Below, in pieces: positions 40,262 to 48,774 of a DNA stretch of 64,000 nt. The notes under the pieces are model-generated. The model saw nothing but the letters and a program-made list of their open reading frames with translations. It did no database searches and was not told where the DNA came from. The first letter of the stretch is position 1. The number at the start of each line of letters is the position of its first letter. This DNA comes from an uncultured Oscillospiraceae bacterium. GTDB lineage: Bacteria > Bacillota > Clostridia > Oscillospirales > Oscillospiraceae. The position numbers and the translations under genes are program-made. The DNA lies in assembly GCA_934636865.1 (NCBI GenBank), contig CAKUBI010000002.1:84650-148649 (forward strand), read 5' to 3'.

Positions 40262-41152
40262 ATGTATGATATGAAAGCGCTCTACGAGGCCGAAAGCGTC
40301 GAAAACGCCGTCGCTCTCCGCTTGGAGCATCCCGAGGCGCAGATCATCGCCGGCGGCAGCGACGTGCTCGTGCAGATGCGCGAGGGCAAGCGCGCCGGGA
40401 AGGAGCTGATCTCCATCTACGGCCTGAACGAGCTGCGCGGCGTGAGCATCGACGCGGACGAGAACATCCGCATCGGCTCGCTCTCGAGCTTTTCCCACAT
40501 TACGCGCGACCCCATCATCCAGAAGTACATCGGCGTTCTCGGCGAGGCGGTCGATATGGTCGGCGGCCCGCAGATCCGAAACATCGGCACCATCGGCGGC
40601 AACACCTGCAACGGCGTGACGAGCGCGGACTCCGCCTCCACGCTGCACGCGTGGGAGGCCATCGTGGAGCTGACGGGGAAAAACGGCGTCCGCCGCCTGC
40701 CCATCAAGGAGTTTTACATCAAGGCGGGTCAGGTCGATATCCGCGTGGAGGACGGCGAGCTCCAGACCGCGATCCTGATCCCGAAGGCGAGCTATGAAAA
40801 CTGCTATGGCTACTACATCAAGTACGCCATGCGCAACGCCATGGACATTGCGACGCTCGGGTGCAGCGTGAACGTGCGATTGAGCGCGGACAAAAAGACC
40901 ATTGAGCGCGCCCGCATCGCCTACGGCGTCGCCGGTCCCGTGCCGATGCGCTGCCCGAGTGCGGAAGCGGCTGCCAAGGATAAGCCCTTGACACTTGAGA
41001 CGGCGGAGGAGTTTTCCCTTGCCGTGCTCAACGATATCCACGCGCGCGACAGCTGGCGCGCCTCCAAGGCCTTCCGCGAGCACATCGCCGTCGAGATGGC
41101 CAAGCGCTGCCTGATCGAGTCCATCAAACGGGCGGGAGGTGTTCTTGAATGA
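40262..41152 (+). CDS. xdhB: Xanthine dehydrogenase FAD-binding subunit XdhB
   Basis: Carries FAD and passes electrons to NAD. 296 residues with the FAD-binding motifs IIAGGSDVLVQMREG and NIGTIGGNTCNGVTSADS. A GGAGGAG site lies within the last xdhA codons. Overlaps xdhC by 4 bases (ATGA). Confidence 0.95.
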   Translation: MYDMKALYEAESVENAVALRLEHPEAQIIAGGSDVLVQMREGKRAGKELISIYGLNELRGVSIDADENIRIGSLSSFSHITRDPIIQKYIGVLGEAVDMVGGPQIRNIGTIGGNTCNGVTSADSASTLHAWEAIVELTGKNGVRRLPIKEFYIKAGQVDIRVEDGELQTAILIPKASYENCYGYYIKYAMRNAMDIATLGCSVNVRLSADKKTIERARIAYGVAGPVPMRCPSAEAAAKDKPLTLETAEEFSLAVLNDIHARDSWRASKAFREHIAVEMAKRCLIESIKRAGGVLE

Positions 41153-41643
41153 GTCAGTACAAGCTGGTGCGGTTCAATTTGAACGGCAAGGACGTTGAAA
41201 AAATGGTCGATGTGCGCGCGTCGCTGACCGACATGCTGCGAAACGACTACCACATGACCTCCGTGAAAAAGGGCTGCGAGGTCGGCGAGTGCGGCGCGTG
41301 CAACGTCATCATCGACGGCGAGGCCTTCAACTCCTGCATTTACCTCGCCGTCTGGGCCGAGGGCAAGCATATCCGCACGCTCGAGAGCCTGCTCGGTCCC
41401 AGCGGGGAGCTGAGCGACATTCAGCAGGCCTTCATCGAGGAAACGGCGGTCCAGTGCGGCTTCTGCACGCCGGGCTTCATCATGACGGCGGTGGAGATCC
41501 TGGAAACGGGGAAGCTCTACTCCGACGATGAGCTGCGCAAGCTCCTCTCCGGGCATCTGTGCCGCTGCACGGGGTATGAAAATATCTTCCGCGCCGTAAA
41601 AAAGACGATGTACCGCCGCCTCGGCAAAGAGATCGACTTCTAA
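41149..41643 (+). CDS. xdhC: Xanthine dehydrogenase iron-sulfur subunit XdhC
   Basis: Small electron-transfer subunit with two [2Fe-2S] clusters. 164 residues with cysteines C43, C48, C51, C63 (ferredoxin type) and C103, C106, C138, C140 (alpha-helical cluster). Standard length. Overlaps the xdhB stop; GGGAGG lies upstream. The operon appears to end at the hairpin at 41692-41724. The name follows E. coli xdhABC usage and is distinct from the XdhC maturation factor of other bacteria. Confidence 0.95.
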   Translation: MSQYKLVRFNLNGKDVEKMVDVRASLTDMLRNDYHMTSVKKGCEVGECGACNVIIDGEAFNSCIYLAVWAEGKHIRTLESLLGPSGELSDIQQAFIEETAVQCGFCTPGFIMTAVEILETGKLYSDDELRKLLSGHLCRCTGYENIFRAVKKTMYRRLGKEIDF

Positions 41644-41678
41644 CGAACGGATTTGCAGGGCTGATGCAACAAAAAAGA

Positions 41679-41725
41679 TTGCCTGATGCAGAAAGTGGTG
41701 CTATAATATCCATAGCACCACTTTT
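41679..41725 (+). promoter_or_regulatory. Promoter inside a 13-bp perfect inverted repeat
   Basis: TTGCCT (41679-41684), 17-base spacer, TATAAT (41702-41707). The -10 box lies within a perfect dyad AAAGTGGTGCTAT (41692-41704), 7-base loop, ATAGCACCACTTT (41712-41724). The same dyad could terminate xdhABC transcripts (it is followed by TTGC rather than a long T run) or act as an operator. Confidence 0.6.
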
Positions 41726-41764
41726 GCTATAGGCTTTGATTGGCGCGAAAAAGGAGGAATCTAT

Positions 41765-42373
41765 ATGGTCATTACAGTTGGAAGACAATACGGAAGCGGC
41801 GGACGCGAGATCGGCACGATGCTGGCTCAGCAGCTCGGCATTGCCTATTATGACGACCTGCTGCTCAAAAAAGCGGCAGAGGAGAGCGGACTTTGCGAAG
41901 AGCTCTTCCGTTCCTTTGACGAACGCCCCAAGAGCTTTCTCTATTCCATCGCGATGGACCCGTATTCCTTCTCGATGAATCACGTGACGCCCAAGGGCTC
42001 CATCGAGCAGCAGGTCTACCTTGCGACCTACGACACGATCAAAAAGCTCGCCGACAAGGGCCCCTGCGTGCTCATCGGCCGCTGCGCGGACTACGCGCTC
42101 AAGGACCGCGACGATGTCATCAACCTCTTCATTACGGCTCCGCTCGAGAACCGCATCAAGCGCGTCGCCGCGCGCAACAACGTGAGTGAGAACGAGGCCA
42201 GGGAGCGCATCAAAAAGACCGACAAGTCCCGCGCGTCCTACTATAACTATTACTCCGCAAAGGACTGGGGCGACGCCAAGAGCTATGACCTGTGCATCGA
42301 CTCGAGCCTGCTTGGCATCGAGGGCACCGTCGAGATTTTGAAGGACCTCATCCGTATCAAGGGCATCCAGTAA
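41765..42373 (+). CDS. Cytidylate kinase-like family protein
   Basis: P-loop kinase-like protein of 202 residues. The P-loop is GRQYGSGGREIG (residues 6-17), typical of the AAA_26/cytidylate kinase-like family in Clostridia, in which it is not the housekeeping CMP kinase. A second conserved segment is GPCVLIGRCADY. AGGAGG precedes the ATG. The physiological substrate of the family is unknown. Confidence 0.85.
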   Translation: MVITVGRQYGSGGREIGTMLAQQLGIAYYDDLLLKKAAEESGLCEELFRSFDERPKSFLYSIAMDPYSFSMNHVTPKGSIEQQVYLATYDTIKKLADKGPCVLIGRCADYALKDRDDVINLFITAPLENRIKRVAARNNVSENEARERIKKTDKSRASYYNYYSAKDWGDAKSYDLCIDSSLLGIEGTVEILKDLIRIKGIQ

Positions 42374-42381
42374 AAACACTT

Positions 42382-42415
42382 AAAAAAGCAGCCGTGCCGG
42401 TACGGCTGCTTTTTT
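42382..42415 (+). terminator. Terminator of the cytidylate kinase-like gene
   Basis: AAAAAAGCAGCCGT and ACGGCTGCTTTTTT arms with a 6-base loop. Confidence 0.9.
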
Positions 42416-42483
42416 CTGCGCCGCGGCGGGAGCGCCCAAAAAGAAAGCGGCGAATTTGTAAAAAAAGTTTACGCTTCTCCCTC

Positions 42484-42512
42484 TGTACAAAAGGAGAAAA
42501 ATACGCTAAAAT
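42484..42512 (+). promoter_or_regulatory. Predicted promoter of the pyrH-polC operon
   Basis: TGTACA (42484-42489), 17-base spacer, TAAAAT (42507-42512), in an AT-rich stretch 45 bases before pyrH. Confidence 0.5.
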
Positions 42513-42556
42513 ATATCTTGCGAAAATTTGAATTTGATTCCTGAAAGGGGAGATGG

Positions 42557-43282
42557 ATGAGTATGTCTCAGCTGAAGTATAAGCGCGTGCTGCTCAAGAT
42601 CAGCGGCGAGGCGCTGGCGGGCGAGAAGCACTTTGGATTTGATTTCGACGTGGTCTCGAGAGTGTGCGACGTCATCAAGCGCTGCAACGAAATGGGCGTT
42701 GAGATGGGCGTCGTCATCGGCGGCGGCAACTTCTGGCGCGGCGTGAAAAACGGCGAGGGCTACATTGAGCGCACCCGCGCCGACCATATGGGAATGCTGG
42801 CCACGGCGATGAACTGCATGGCGGTGGCGGACGTTCTGGAGCAGAAGGGCGTTGACGTGCGCGTGCAGACGGCGCTGGAGATCAAGGAGGTCGCCGAGCC
42901 CTACATCCGCGCCCGCGCGATCCGGCACCTGGAAAAGGGCCGCGTGGTGCTTTTCGGCTGCGGCATCGGCTCGCCGTTCTTCTCCACGGACACCGCGGCG
43001 GTGCTGCGCGCGGCGGAGATCAACGCCGACGTGATCCTGCTTGCGAAGAACATCGACGGCGTCTACAACGCCGATCCCGCGAAGGACGCGAGCGCCGTCA
43101 AGTATGACGCGATCACCTACGAGGAGGTCCTTGCGCAGCATCTTGCCGTCATGGACTCCACGGCCACGTCCCTTTCAATGGACAACCATATCCCCGTTCT
43201 GGTCTTTGCCCTCAAGGACCCGGAGAACATCGTCCGCGCGGTGCAGGGCGAAAAGATCGGCACCATCGTCGGCGAAACCTGA
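42557..43282 (+). CDS. pyrH: UMP kinase
   Basis: Phosphorylates UMP to UDP. 241 residues; KISGEALAG at the N-terminus and IGGGNFWRG are the PyrH nucleotide-binding motifs, and [10 protein letters not shown] is the typical C-terminal segment. AAAGGGGAG precedes the ATG at 42557; a second in-frame ATG at 42563 is possible. First gene of the pyrH-frr-uppS-cdsA-dxr-rseP-ispG-polC run. Confidence 0.96.
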   Translation: MSMSQLKYKRVLLKISGEALAGEKHFGFDFDVVSRVCDVIKRCNEMGVEMGVVIGGGNFWRGVKNGEGYIERTRADHMGMLATAMNCMAVADVLEQKGVDVRVQTALEIKEVAEPYIRARAIRHLEKGRVVLFGCGIGSPFFSTDTAAVLRAAEINADVILLAKNIDGVYNADPAKDASAVKYDAITYEEVLAQHLAVMDSTATSLSMDNHIPVLVFALKDPENIVRAVQGEKIGTIVGET

Positions 43283-43333
43283 GCGGCCCCGCATCTGCGG
43301 TTTTACGATAAAAATTTTTGAGGAGGTTTCCCC

Positions 43334-43891
43334 ATGAATAAAGACGATTATAAGGTTTATTCCGACAAAATGAAAAAGAGCATCGAGGCCGTGAGCGCGG
43401 ACTTCGCTTCCGTGCGCGCCGGCCGCGCCAACGCTTCCGTGCTCGACCGCATCAGCGTGGACTACTACGGCTCTCCCACGCCCATCCAGCAGATCGCGGC
43501 CATCGCCTCTCCCGACCCGCGCCAGCTCGTTATCACCCCCTGGGACGGCACGGCCCTCAAGCCCATCGAGCGCGCGATCCAGGAGTCTGATCTCGGCATC
43601 AACCCGCAGAACGACGGCAAGTCCATCCGCCTGAACTTCCCGCAGCTGACCGAGGAGCGCCGCAAGGAGCTCGTCAAGCAGATCCACAAGTATTCCGAGG
43701 CCGGCAAGGTCGCCATCCGCAACATCCGCCGCGACGCGATGGACGCCTTCAAGAAAAAGCAGAAGGCCAGCGAGATCACCGAGGACGATCTGAAGATCGC
43801 CGAAAAGGACCTCCAGAAGCTGACCGACGATATGTGCAAAGAGGTCGATGCCCTTCTCGACAAGAAAGAGAAGGAGCTCATGGCGGTCTGA
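43334..43891 (+). CDS. frr: Ribosome recycling factor
   Basis: Splits ribosomes after termination together with EF-G. 185 residues, standard length, with the SVRAGRANASVLDRI and RRDAMDAFKKKQK family segments. GAGGAGG precedes the ATG. The stop codon shares one base with the uppS start. Confidence 0.97.
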   Translation: MNKDDYKVYSDKMKKSIEAVSADFASVRAGRANASVLDRISVDYYGSPTPIQQIAAIASPDPRQLVITPWDGTALKPIERAIQESDLGINPQNDGKSIRLNFPQLTEERRKELVKQIHKYSEAGKVAIRNIRRDAMDAFKKKQKASEITEDDLKIAEKDLQKLTDDMCKEVDALLDKKEKELMAV

Positions 43892-44652
43892 TGGGCCTTT
43901 TTTCCAAAGAGAACAGGGCAGGGCAGGTTGACTTGAACAACCTGCCTTGTCATGTTGCCGTCATTATGGACGGTAACGGCCGCTGGGCGCAGAAGCGCGG
44001 CCTGCCGCGCTCGGCCGGTCACAAGGCCGGGGCGGAGACGTTCCGCAGGCTTGGCACCTACTGCAAGAATTTGGGCATCGACTACCTCACGGTCTACGCC
44101 TTCTCGACCGAGAACTGGAAGCGCCCGAAGGACGAGGTAGACGGCATCATGCGCTTACTCGAGCAGTACCTGCACGAGTGCATCGACACGATGGAAAAGG
44201 ACGGCAACCGCCTGCGCTTTTTAGGCGATCTGAGCGTGCTGACGCCCGAGCTGCGCGTGCTCATCGACGAGACGAACGAAATTTCGTCCCGCATTGAAGG
44301 CTTTCAGGCAAACGTCTGCCTGAACTATGGCGGGCGTGACGAGATCCTGCACGCGGCCCGCGCCTTCGCGCACGACTGCGCGGCGGGCCGTGCGGACGCA
44401 GATGCACTGACGGAGGAGGGCTTTTCGCACTACCTCTATTCAAACGGTCTGCCCGACCCCGACCTTCTCATCCGCCCCGGCGGGGAGAAGCGCATCAGCA
44501 ATTATCTTCTCTGGCAGTGCGCGTACAGCGAATTTTACTTCTGCGACACGCTCTGGCCCGACTTTACCGAAAAAGAATTCGACAAGGCGCTCGTCGCGTA
44601 TCAGCACCGCGAGCGCCGCTTCGGCGGAATCAAACAGGAGAAACAGAAATGA
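43891..44652 (+). CDS. uppS: Isoprenyl transferase (undecaprenyl diphosphate synthase)
   Basis: Builds the C55 lipid carrier for cell wall synthesis from isopentenyl diphosphate units. 253 residues with the catalytic HVAVIMDGNGRWAQ motif near residues 21-34, FSTENWKRP, and RPGGEKRISNYLLWQ in the C-terminal part. AAGGAG lies within frr. It overlaps frr by 1 base and cdsA by 4. Confidence 0.97.
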   Translation: MGLFSKENRAGQVDLNNLPCHVAVIMDGNGRWAQKRGLPRSAGHKAGAETFRRLGTYCKNLGIDYLTVYAFSTENWKRPKDEVDGIMRLLEQYLHECIDTMEKDGNRLRFLGDLSVLTPELRVLIDETNEISSRIEGFQANVCLNYGGRDEILHAARAFAHDCAAGRADADALTEEGFSHYLYSNGLPDPDLLIRPGGEKRISNYLLWQCAYSEFYFCDTLWPDFTEKEFDKALVAYQHRERRFGGIKQEKQK

Positions 44653-45482
44653 AACAGAGATGGTTGGTGGTGGTCGTTGGACTGCCGGCGCTGCTGGCGG
44701 TGCTTCTGGCCTGTCCCGCGTGGGCGACGATGCTCGTCGTCTGCGGCATTGCGGGCATTGCGGCGTATGAGCTGCTGCACGTGGCGGGCAAAGATGCACC
44801 GGTGAGTGTATATGTGCTCACGATCGTGAGCGCCGCAGTGCATGAGGTACTGCTCTATTACCGTGAATGGACGTTTTTCGGTACGCTCGAAACCGTGACT
44901 GTGCTGCGCTGGGCGTTCGTCATGCTGCTGTTTCTGATCGCCGTGCACCGTTTCGGCAGCGAGACGCCGCTTGCGTTTTCCACGCTTTGCGTCGCGGTCG
45001 TCGGCGGCATCGTGTTTCCCACGCTCTACAGCAGCATCGCATTGCTGCGGGGCTGCGCGGACTTCGGCAAGGTCTATGTGCTCGCGCCGTTCTGCGTCGC
45101 CTTTGCGGGCGACGCGCTGTCGATGTATTTCGGCATGTGGTTCGGCAAGCGCAAGATGGCGCCGCACGTCAGCCCGCACAAGACCTGGGCGGGTGCGATC
45201 GGCGGCCCCATCGGCAGCGCGCTCGCGATGGCGCTGCTGGGCGTTGTCGGCAGAGCGTGGCTCGGCTATGAGCCGGATTTCCTGATGCTCATTCTCGTCG
45301 GCGTGGTGGCCAACATCTTCGGCCAGCTCGGCGATCTTTCGATGTCGCTCGTCAAGCGCGAGGCAGGCATCAAGGACTATAGCCACCTCTTCCTGACCCA
45401 CGGCGGCATGCTCGACCGCTTTGATTCCACGCTCTTTATCGCGCCGGTCGTGTGGGCCGCGGTCTGCGGAGGCCTGCTATGA
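44649..45482 (+). CDS. cdsA: Phosphatidate cytidylyltransferase
   Basis: Makes CDP-diacylglycerol from phosphatidate and CTP at the membrane. 277 residues with about seven to eight hydrophobic segments and the signature APHVSPHKTWAGAIGG plus GQLGDLSMSLVKR-AGIKDYS near the C-terminus. AGGAG sits 9 bases before the ATG. It overlaps uppS and dxr by 4 bases each. Confidence 0.96.
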   Translation: MKQRWLVVVVGLPALLAVLLACPAWATMLVVCGIAGIAAYELLHVAGKDAPVSVYVLTIVSAAVHEVLLYYREWTFFGTLETVTVLRWAFVMLLFLIAVHRFGSETPLAFSTLCVAVVGGIVFPTLYSSIALLRGCADFGKVYVLAPFCVAFAGDALSMYFGMWFGKRKMAPHVSPHKTWAGAIGGPIGSALAMALLGVVGRAWLGYEPDFLMLILVGVVANIFGQLGDLSMSLVKREAGIKDYSHLFLTHGGMLDRFDSTLFIAPVVWAAVCGGLL

Positions 45483-46633
45483 CAAGGAGTATTGCTTTAC
45501 TGGGATCCACCGGCTCCATCGGCCGCCAGACACTCGAGGTGGCGCGCGAGCTGGGGCTTTCCGTCGCCGCGCTGACGGCGAACAAAAGCGTTGATCTCAT
45601 CGAACGGCAGGCGCGGGAATTTTCCCCGCGTCTTGCTGTGCTTTATGACGAGGACGCGGCGAAGGAGCTTCGCGCGCGCCTGTCCGATACAAGCGTCGAG
45701 GTGCGCTCGGGCATGGACGGACTTCTTGCCGCCGCCACGGCGGACGCCGCCGACACCGTCGTGACCGCCGTGATGGGCATGATCGGCTTAAAGCCGACGC
45801 TTGCCGCGATCGAAAAGAAAAAGCGCATCGCGCTTGCCAACAAGGAAACGCTTGTCTGCGCGGGCGAACTTGTGGTGGACGCAGCGGAAAAATACGGCGC
45901 GGAGATCGTGCCCGTGGACAGCGAGCACAGCGCCATCTTCCAGTGCCTGCAGGGCTGCCGCGGCCGCGGTGAGATCAGGCGCCTGATCCTGACCTGCTCG
46001 GGCGGTCCCTTCTACGGCCTGAGCGCGCAGGAGCTTTCGGCCAAGACGAAGGCGGACGCGCTCAAGCACCCGAACTGGACCATGGGCGCGAAGATCACCA
46101 TCGATTCAGCGACCCTCATGAACAAGGGCCTTGAGATCATCGAGGCCATGCGCCTTTACCGCCTGCCGCTGCGGCAGGTGGACGCGGTCATCCACCGCCA
46201 GAGCATCGTGCATTCGCTCGTCGAGTTCCACGACGGGGCGATGCTCGCCCAGCTCGGCACGCCGGACATGAAACTGCCCATCCGCTATGCGATGACCTAT
46301 CCCAACCGGGCGGTCTCGCCCGCCGAGCCGCTGGACCTTCTCAAATGCCCGCCGCTCACGTTTGCCGAGCCGGACGAGGAGGTTTTTCGCTGCCTGAAGA
46401 TCGCCAGGCAGTGCGCCGCCGTCGGCAATATCTACTGCGCGGCGATGAACGGCGCGAACGAGGAGGCGGTCGCCGCCTTTCTGCGCGATGAGATCGGCAT
46501 CTGTGCGATCCCGGAGCTCATCGAAGCGGCGCTCGACGAAGCGCAGACGGTATATCAGCCGCAGCTTTCGGATATTCTGGAAGCAGACCGGCGCGCGAGA
46601 GCGGTCGTGCGCGGGCGTCTGAACTCACTTTGA
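45479..46633 (+). CDS. dxr: 1-deoxy-D-xylulose-5-phosphate reductoisomerase
   Basis: Second step of the MEP isoprenoid pathway, making MEP from DXP with NADPH. 384 residues; GSTGSIGRQ NADPH motif at residues 9-17, ANKETLVCAG, and PVDSEHSAIFQ metal/substrate loop. Overlaps cdsA by 4 bases. With ispG two genes later, the operon couples MEP pathway steps to undecaprenyl carrier synthesis. Confidence 0.97.
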   Translation: MTRSIALLGSTGSIGRQTLEVARELGLSVAALTANKSVDLIERQAREFSPRLAVLYDEDAAKELRARLSDTSVEVRSGMDGLLAAATADAADTVVTAVMGMIGLKPTLAAIEKKKRIALANKETLVCAGELVVDAAEKYGAEIVPVDSEHSAIFQCLQGCRGRGEIRRLILTCSGGPFYGLSAQELSAKTKADALKHPNWTMGAKITIDSATLMNKGLEIIEAMRLYRLPLRQVDAVIHRQSIVHSLVEFHDGAMLAQLGTPDMKLPIRYAMTYPNRAVSPAEPLDLLKCPPLTFAEPDEEVFRCLKIARQCAAVGNIYCAAMNGANEEAVAAFLRDEIGICAIPELIEAALDEAQTVYQPQLSDILEADRRARAVVRGRLNSL

Positions 46634-46644
46634 TAGGAGAGACC

Positions 46645-47709
46645 ATGGTTTATATTCTCATTGCGATCCTGATTTTCGGCGTGCTTATCGCCGTGCACGA
46701 GCTGGGTCACTTTTTGGCGGCCAAGGCCTGCGGCGTGCGCGTGAACGAATTTTCCATCGGCATGGGCCCGCAGCTTTTTCACAAGACGAAGGGCGACACC
46801 GAGTATTCCCTGCGCCTTCTGCCCATCGGCGGCTTCTGCGCCATGGAGGGCGAGGACGAGGATTCTGACGACGAGCGCGCGCTCAACCGCCAGGTCTGGT
46901 GGAAGAAGTTCATCATCTTCGTTGCGGGCGCGTTCATGAACTTTCTGACAGGGCTTCTCATCATCGTCTGCCTGTATGCGGGCGCGCACGCGTTCTACAC
47001 CTCGGAGATCGTCGAGCTCAATCCGGACTTCCCCCAGCAGGGAGAGGAGGGGCTGATGCCCGGCGACGTGATCTACGCCATCAACGGCGAGCGCGTGTAT
47101 TTAAAGAGCGACGTTTCGCTCATCATGAGCCTCGGCGGCGACACGGGCACGCTCGAGATGACCGTGCTGCGCGACGGGAAGAAGCTCGACCGCACGCTCA
47201 CAAAGCAGGTCTACACCGACGAAAGCGGCCAGGAATACGAGGCCTACGGCTTCACCTACGGCGGGCTCGTCGAGGCAACGTTTTTCAACAAGCTCCAGTA
47301 CAGCTGGTATCAGACGATGGACTATGTCCGTCTGGTGCGCCTGAGCTTACAGATGCTTATTTCCGGCGCGGCCGGGGTGGACGATCTGAGCGGCCCGGTC
47401 GGCATCGTTTCGACCATCACGGAGGTCGGCAAGGAGACGGAAGCGGCCGAGGGCTTCGGCGCGGCGCTTGAAAACATCCTGTACTTTGCCGCGATGATCG
47501 CGGTGAACCTTGCAGTGATGAACCTTCTGCCGCTGCCCGCGCTCGACGGCGGGCATGTGCTGTTCCTGCTGGTCAATGGCGTCGCTGTGGCGCTTTTTAA
47601 GAAGGAGATCCCGTCCAAATATCTGAACGTCATCAACGGCATCGGCTTCGCGCTTTTGATGGCGCTGATGCTGTTTGTCACGTTCCATGACATCGTGAAA
47701 CTTTTATAA
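46645..47709 (+). CDS. rseP: RIP metalloprotease RseP (site-2 protease)
   Basis: Intramembrane zinc protease that releases membrane-held regulators such as anti-sigma factors. 354 residues: HELGH active site in the first membrane segment (near residue 20), a central PDZ domain (about 120-200), and the third metal ligand in LPALDGGH of a later segment, followed by a final hydrophobic segment. AGGAGA precedes the ATG at 46645. Confidence 0.95.
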   Translation: MVYILIAILIFGVLIAVHELGHFLAAKACGVRVNEFSIGMGPQLFHKTKGDTEYSLRLLPIGGFCAMEGEDEDSDDERALNRQVWWKKFIIFVAGAFMNFLTGLLIIVCLYAGAHAFYTSEIVELNPDFPQQGEEGLMPGDVIYAINGERVYLKSDVSLIMSLGGDTGTLEMTVLRDGKKLDRTLTKQVYTDESGQEYEAYGFTYGGLVEATFFNKLQYSWYQTMDYVRLVRLSLQMLISGAAGVDDLSGPVGIVSTITEVGKETEAAEGFGAALENILYFAAMIAVNLAVMNLLPLPALDGGHVLFLLVNGVAVALFKKEIPSKYLNVINGIGFALLMALMLFVTFHDIVKLL

Positions 47710-47721
47710 GGGGATGTATGT

Positions 47722-48759
47722 ATGAGTAAGCAGATCATCGCGGGCGGCGTCGCCATTGGCGGCGGCGCGCCGGTCACCATTCAGTCGATGTGCAACACCC
47801 GCACCGAGGATGCGAAGGCCACCATCGCGCAGATCTGTGCGATGGAGCAGGCGGGCTGCGAGATCGTGCGCGTCACCGTGCCGGATATGGAGGCCGCGCA
47901 CGCGCTGAGCGAGATCAAAGAGCATATCTCCATCCCGCTCGTGGCGGATATCCACTTCGACTACCGCCTTGCCGTGGAGGCCGCGGCGCGCGGAGCCGAC
48001 AAGATCCGCATCAACCCCGGCAATATCGGGGGAGAGGAGCGCGTCAAGGCGGTCGTGGACGCCTGCCGGGCGCACAAGGTCCCCATCCGCATTGGCGTGA
48101 ACGGCGGCTCGCTTGAAAAGGAGCTGCTTGCCAAATACGGGCGCGTCACGCCCGAGGCGCTCGTGGAGAGTGCGCTGCGCCATGTGCGGCTGCTTGAAAA
48201 ATTCGACTTCACCGATATCTGCATCTCGGTCAAAAGCTCGGATGTACCGCTCAATATGGCGGCCTACCGCCTGCTGCATGAAAAGGTCGATTATCCGCTC
48301 CACCTCGGCGTGACCGAGGCGGGCACGCCCTCGATGGGGCTTATCAAGTCGGCCATCGGCATCGGCGGGCTTTTGTGCGAGGGCATCGGCGATACGATGC
48401 GCGTCTCGCTCACGGCGGACCCCGTGGAGGAGGTCTACGCCGCCAAGCGCATTTTGCAGGCCTGCGGCATCCGCCGCAGCGGCGTGAACCTTGTCTCCTG
48501 CCCGACCTGCGGCCGCACGGCGTACAATATGATCCCCATCGCCGAGGAGTTGGAACGCCGTCTGGCCGACTGCAAAAAGAACATCACGGTCGCCGTGATG
48601 GGCTGCGTCGTCAACGGTCCGGGCGAGGCCTCGGCAGCGGACATCGGCGTGGCCGGCGGCAAGGGCGAGGGCATGATCTTCCGGAAAGGGAAAGTGCTTT
48701 ACAAGGTCCCGCAGGAGAAGCTTGTGGACGCGCTGATGGAGGAGATCGAAAAACTCTGA
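47722..48759 (+). CDS. ispG: 4-hydroxy-3-methylbut-2-enyl diphosphate synthase
   Basis: 4Fe-4S enzyme of the MEP pathway producing HMBPP. 345 residues, the short bacterial form. IQSMCNTRTED near the N-terminus, and the cluster cysteines in SCPTCGRT and GCVVNGPGE in the C-terminal domain. It sits between rseP and polC in the same direction. The electron donor is usually a flavodoxin or ferredoxin. Confidence 0.97.
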   Translation: MSKQIIAGGVAIGGGAPVTIQSMCNTRTEDAKATIAQICAMEQAGCEIVRVTVPDMEAAHALSEIKEHISIPLVADIHFDYRLAVEAAARGADKIRINPGNIGGEERVKAVVDACRAHKVPIRIGVNGGSLEKELLAKYGRVTPEALVESALRHVRLLEKFDFTDICISVKSSDVPLNMAAYRLLHEKVDYPLHLGVTEAGTPSMGLIKSAIGIGGLLCEGIGDTMRVSLTADPVEEVYAAKRILQACGIRRSGVNLVSCPTCGRTAYNMIPIAEELERRLADCKKNITVAVMGCVVNGPGEASAADIGVAGGKGEGMIFRKGKVLYKVPQEKLVDALMEEIEKL

Positions 48760-48774
48760 GATAAGGTTGTGGCT

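Noticed and set aside
38234..41083. 949-codon minus-strand frame opposite xdhA and xdhB
   Set aside because: Same reason: complement of conserved genes, no family features, biased composition.
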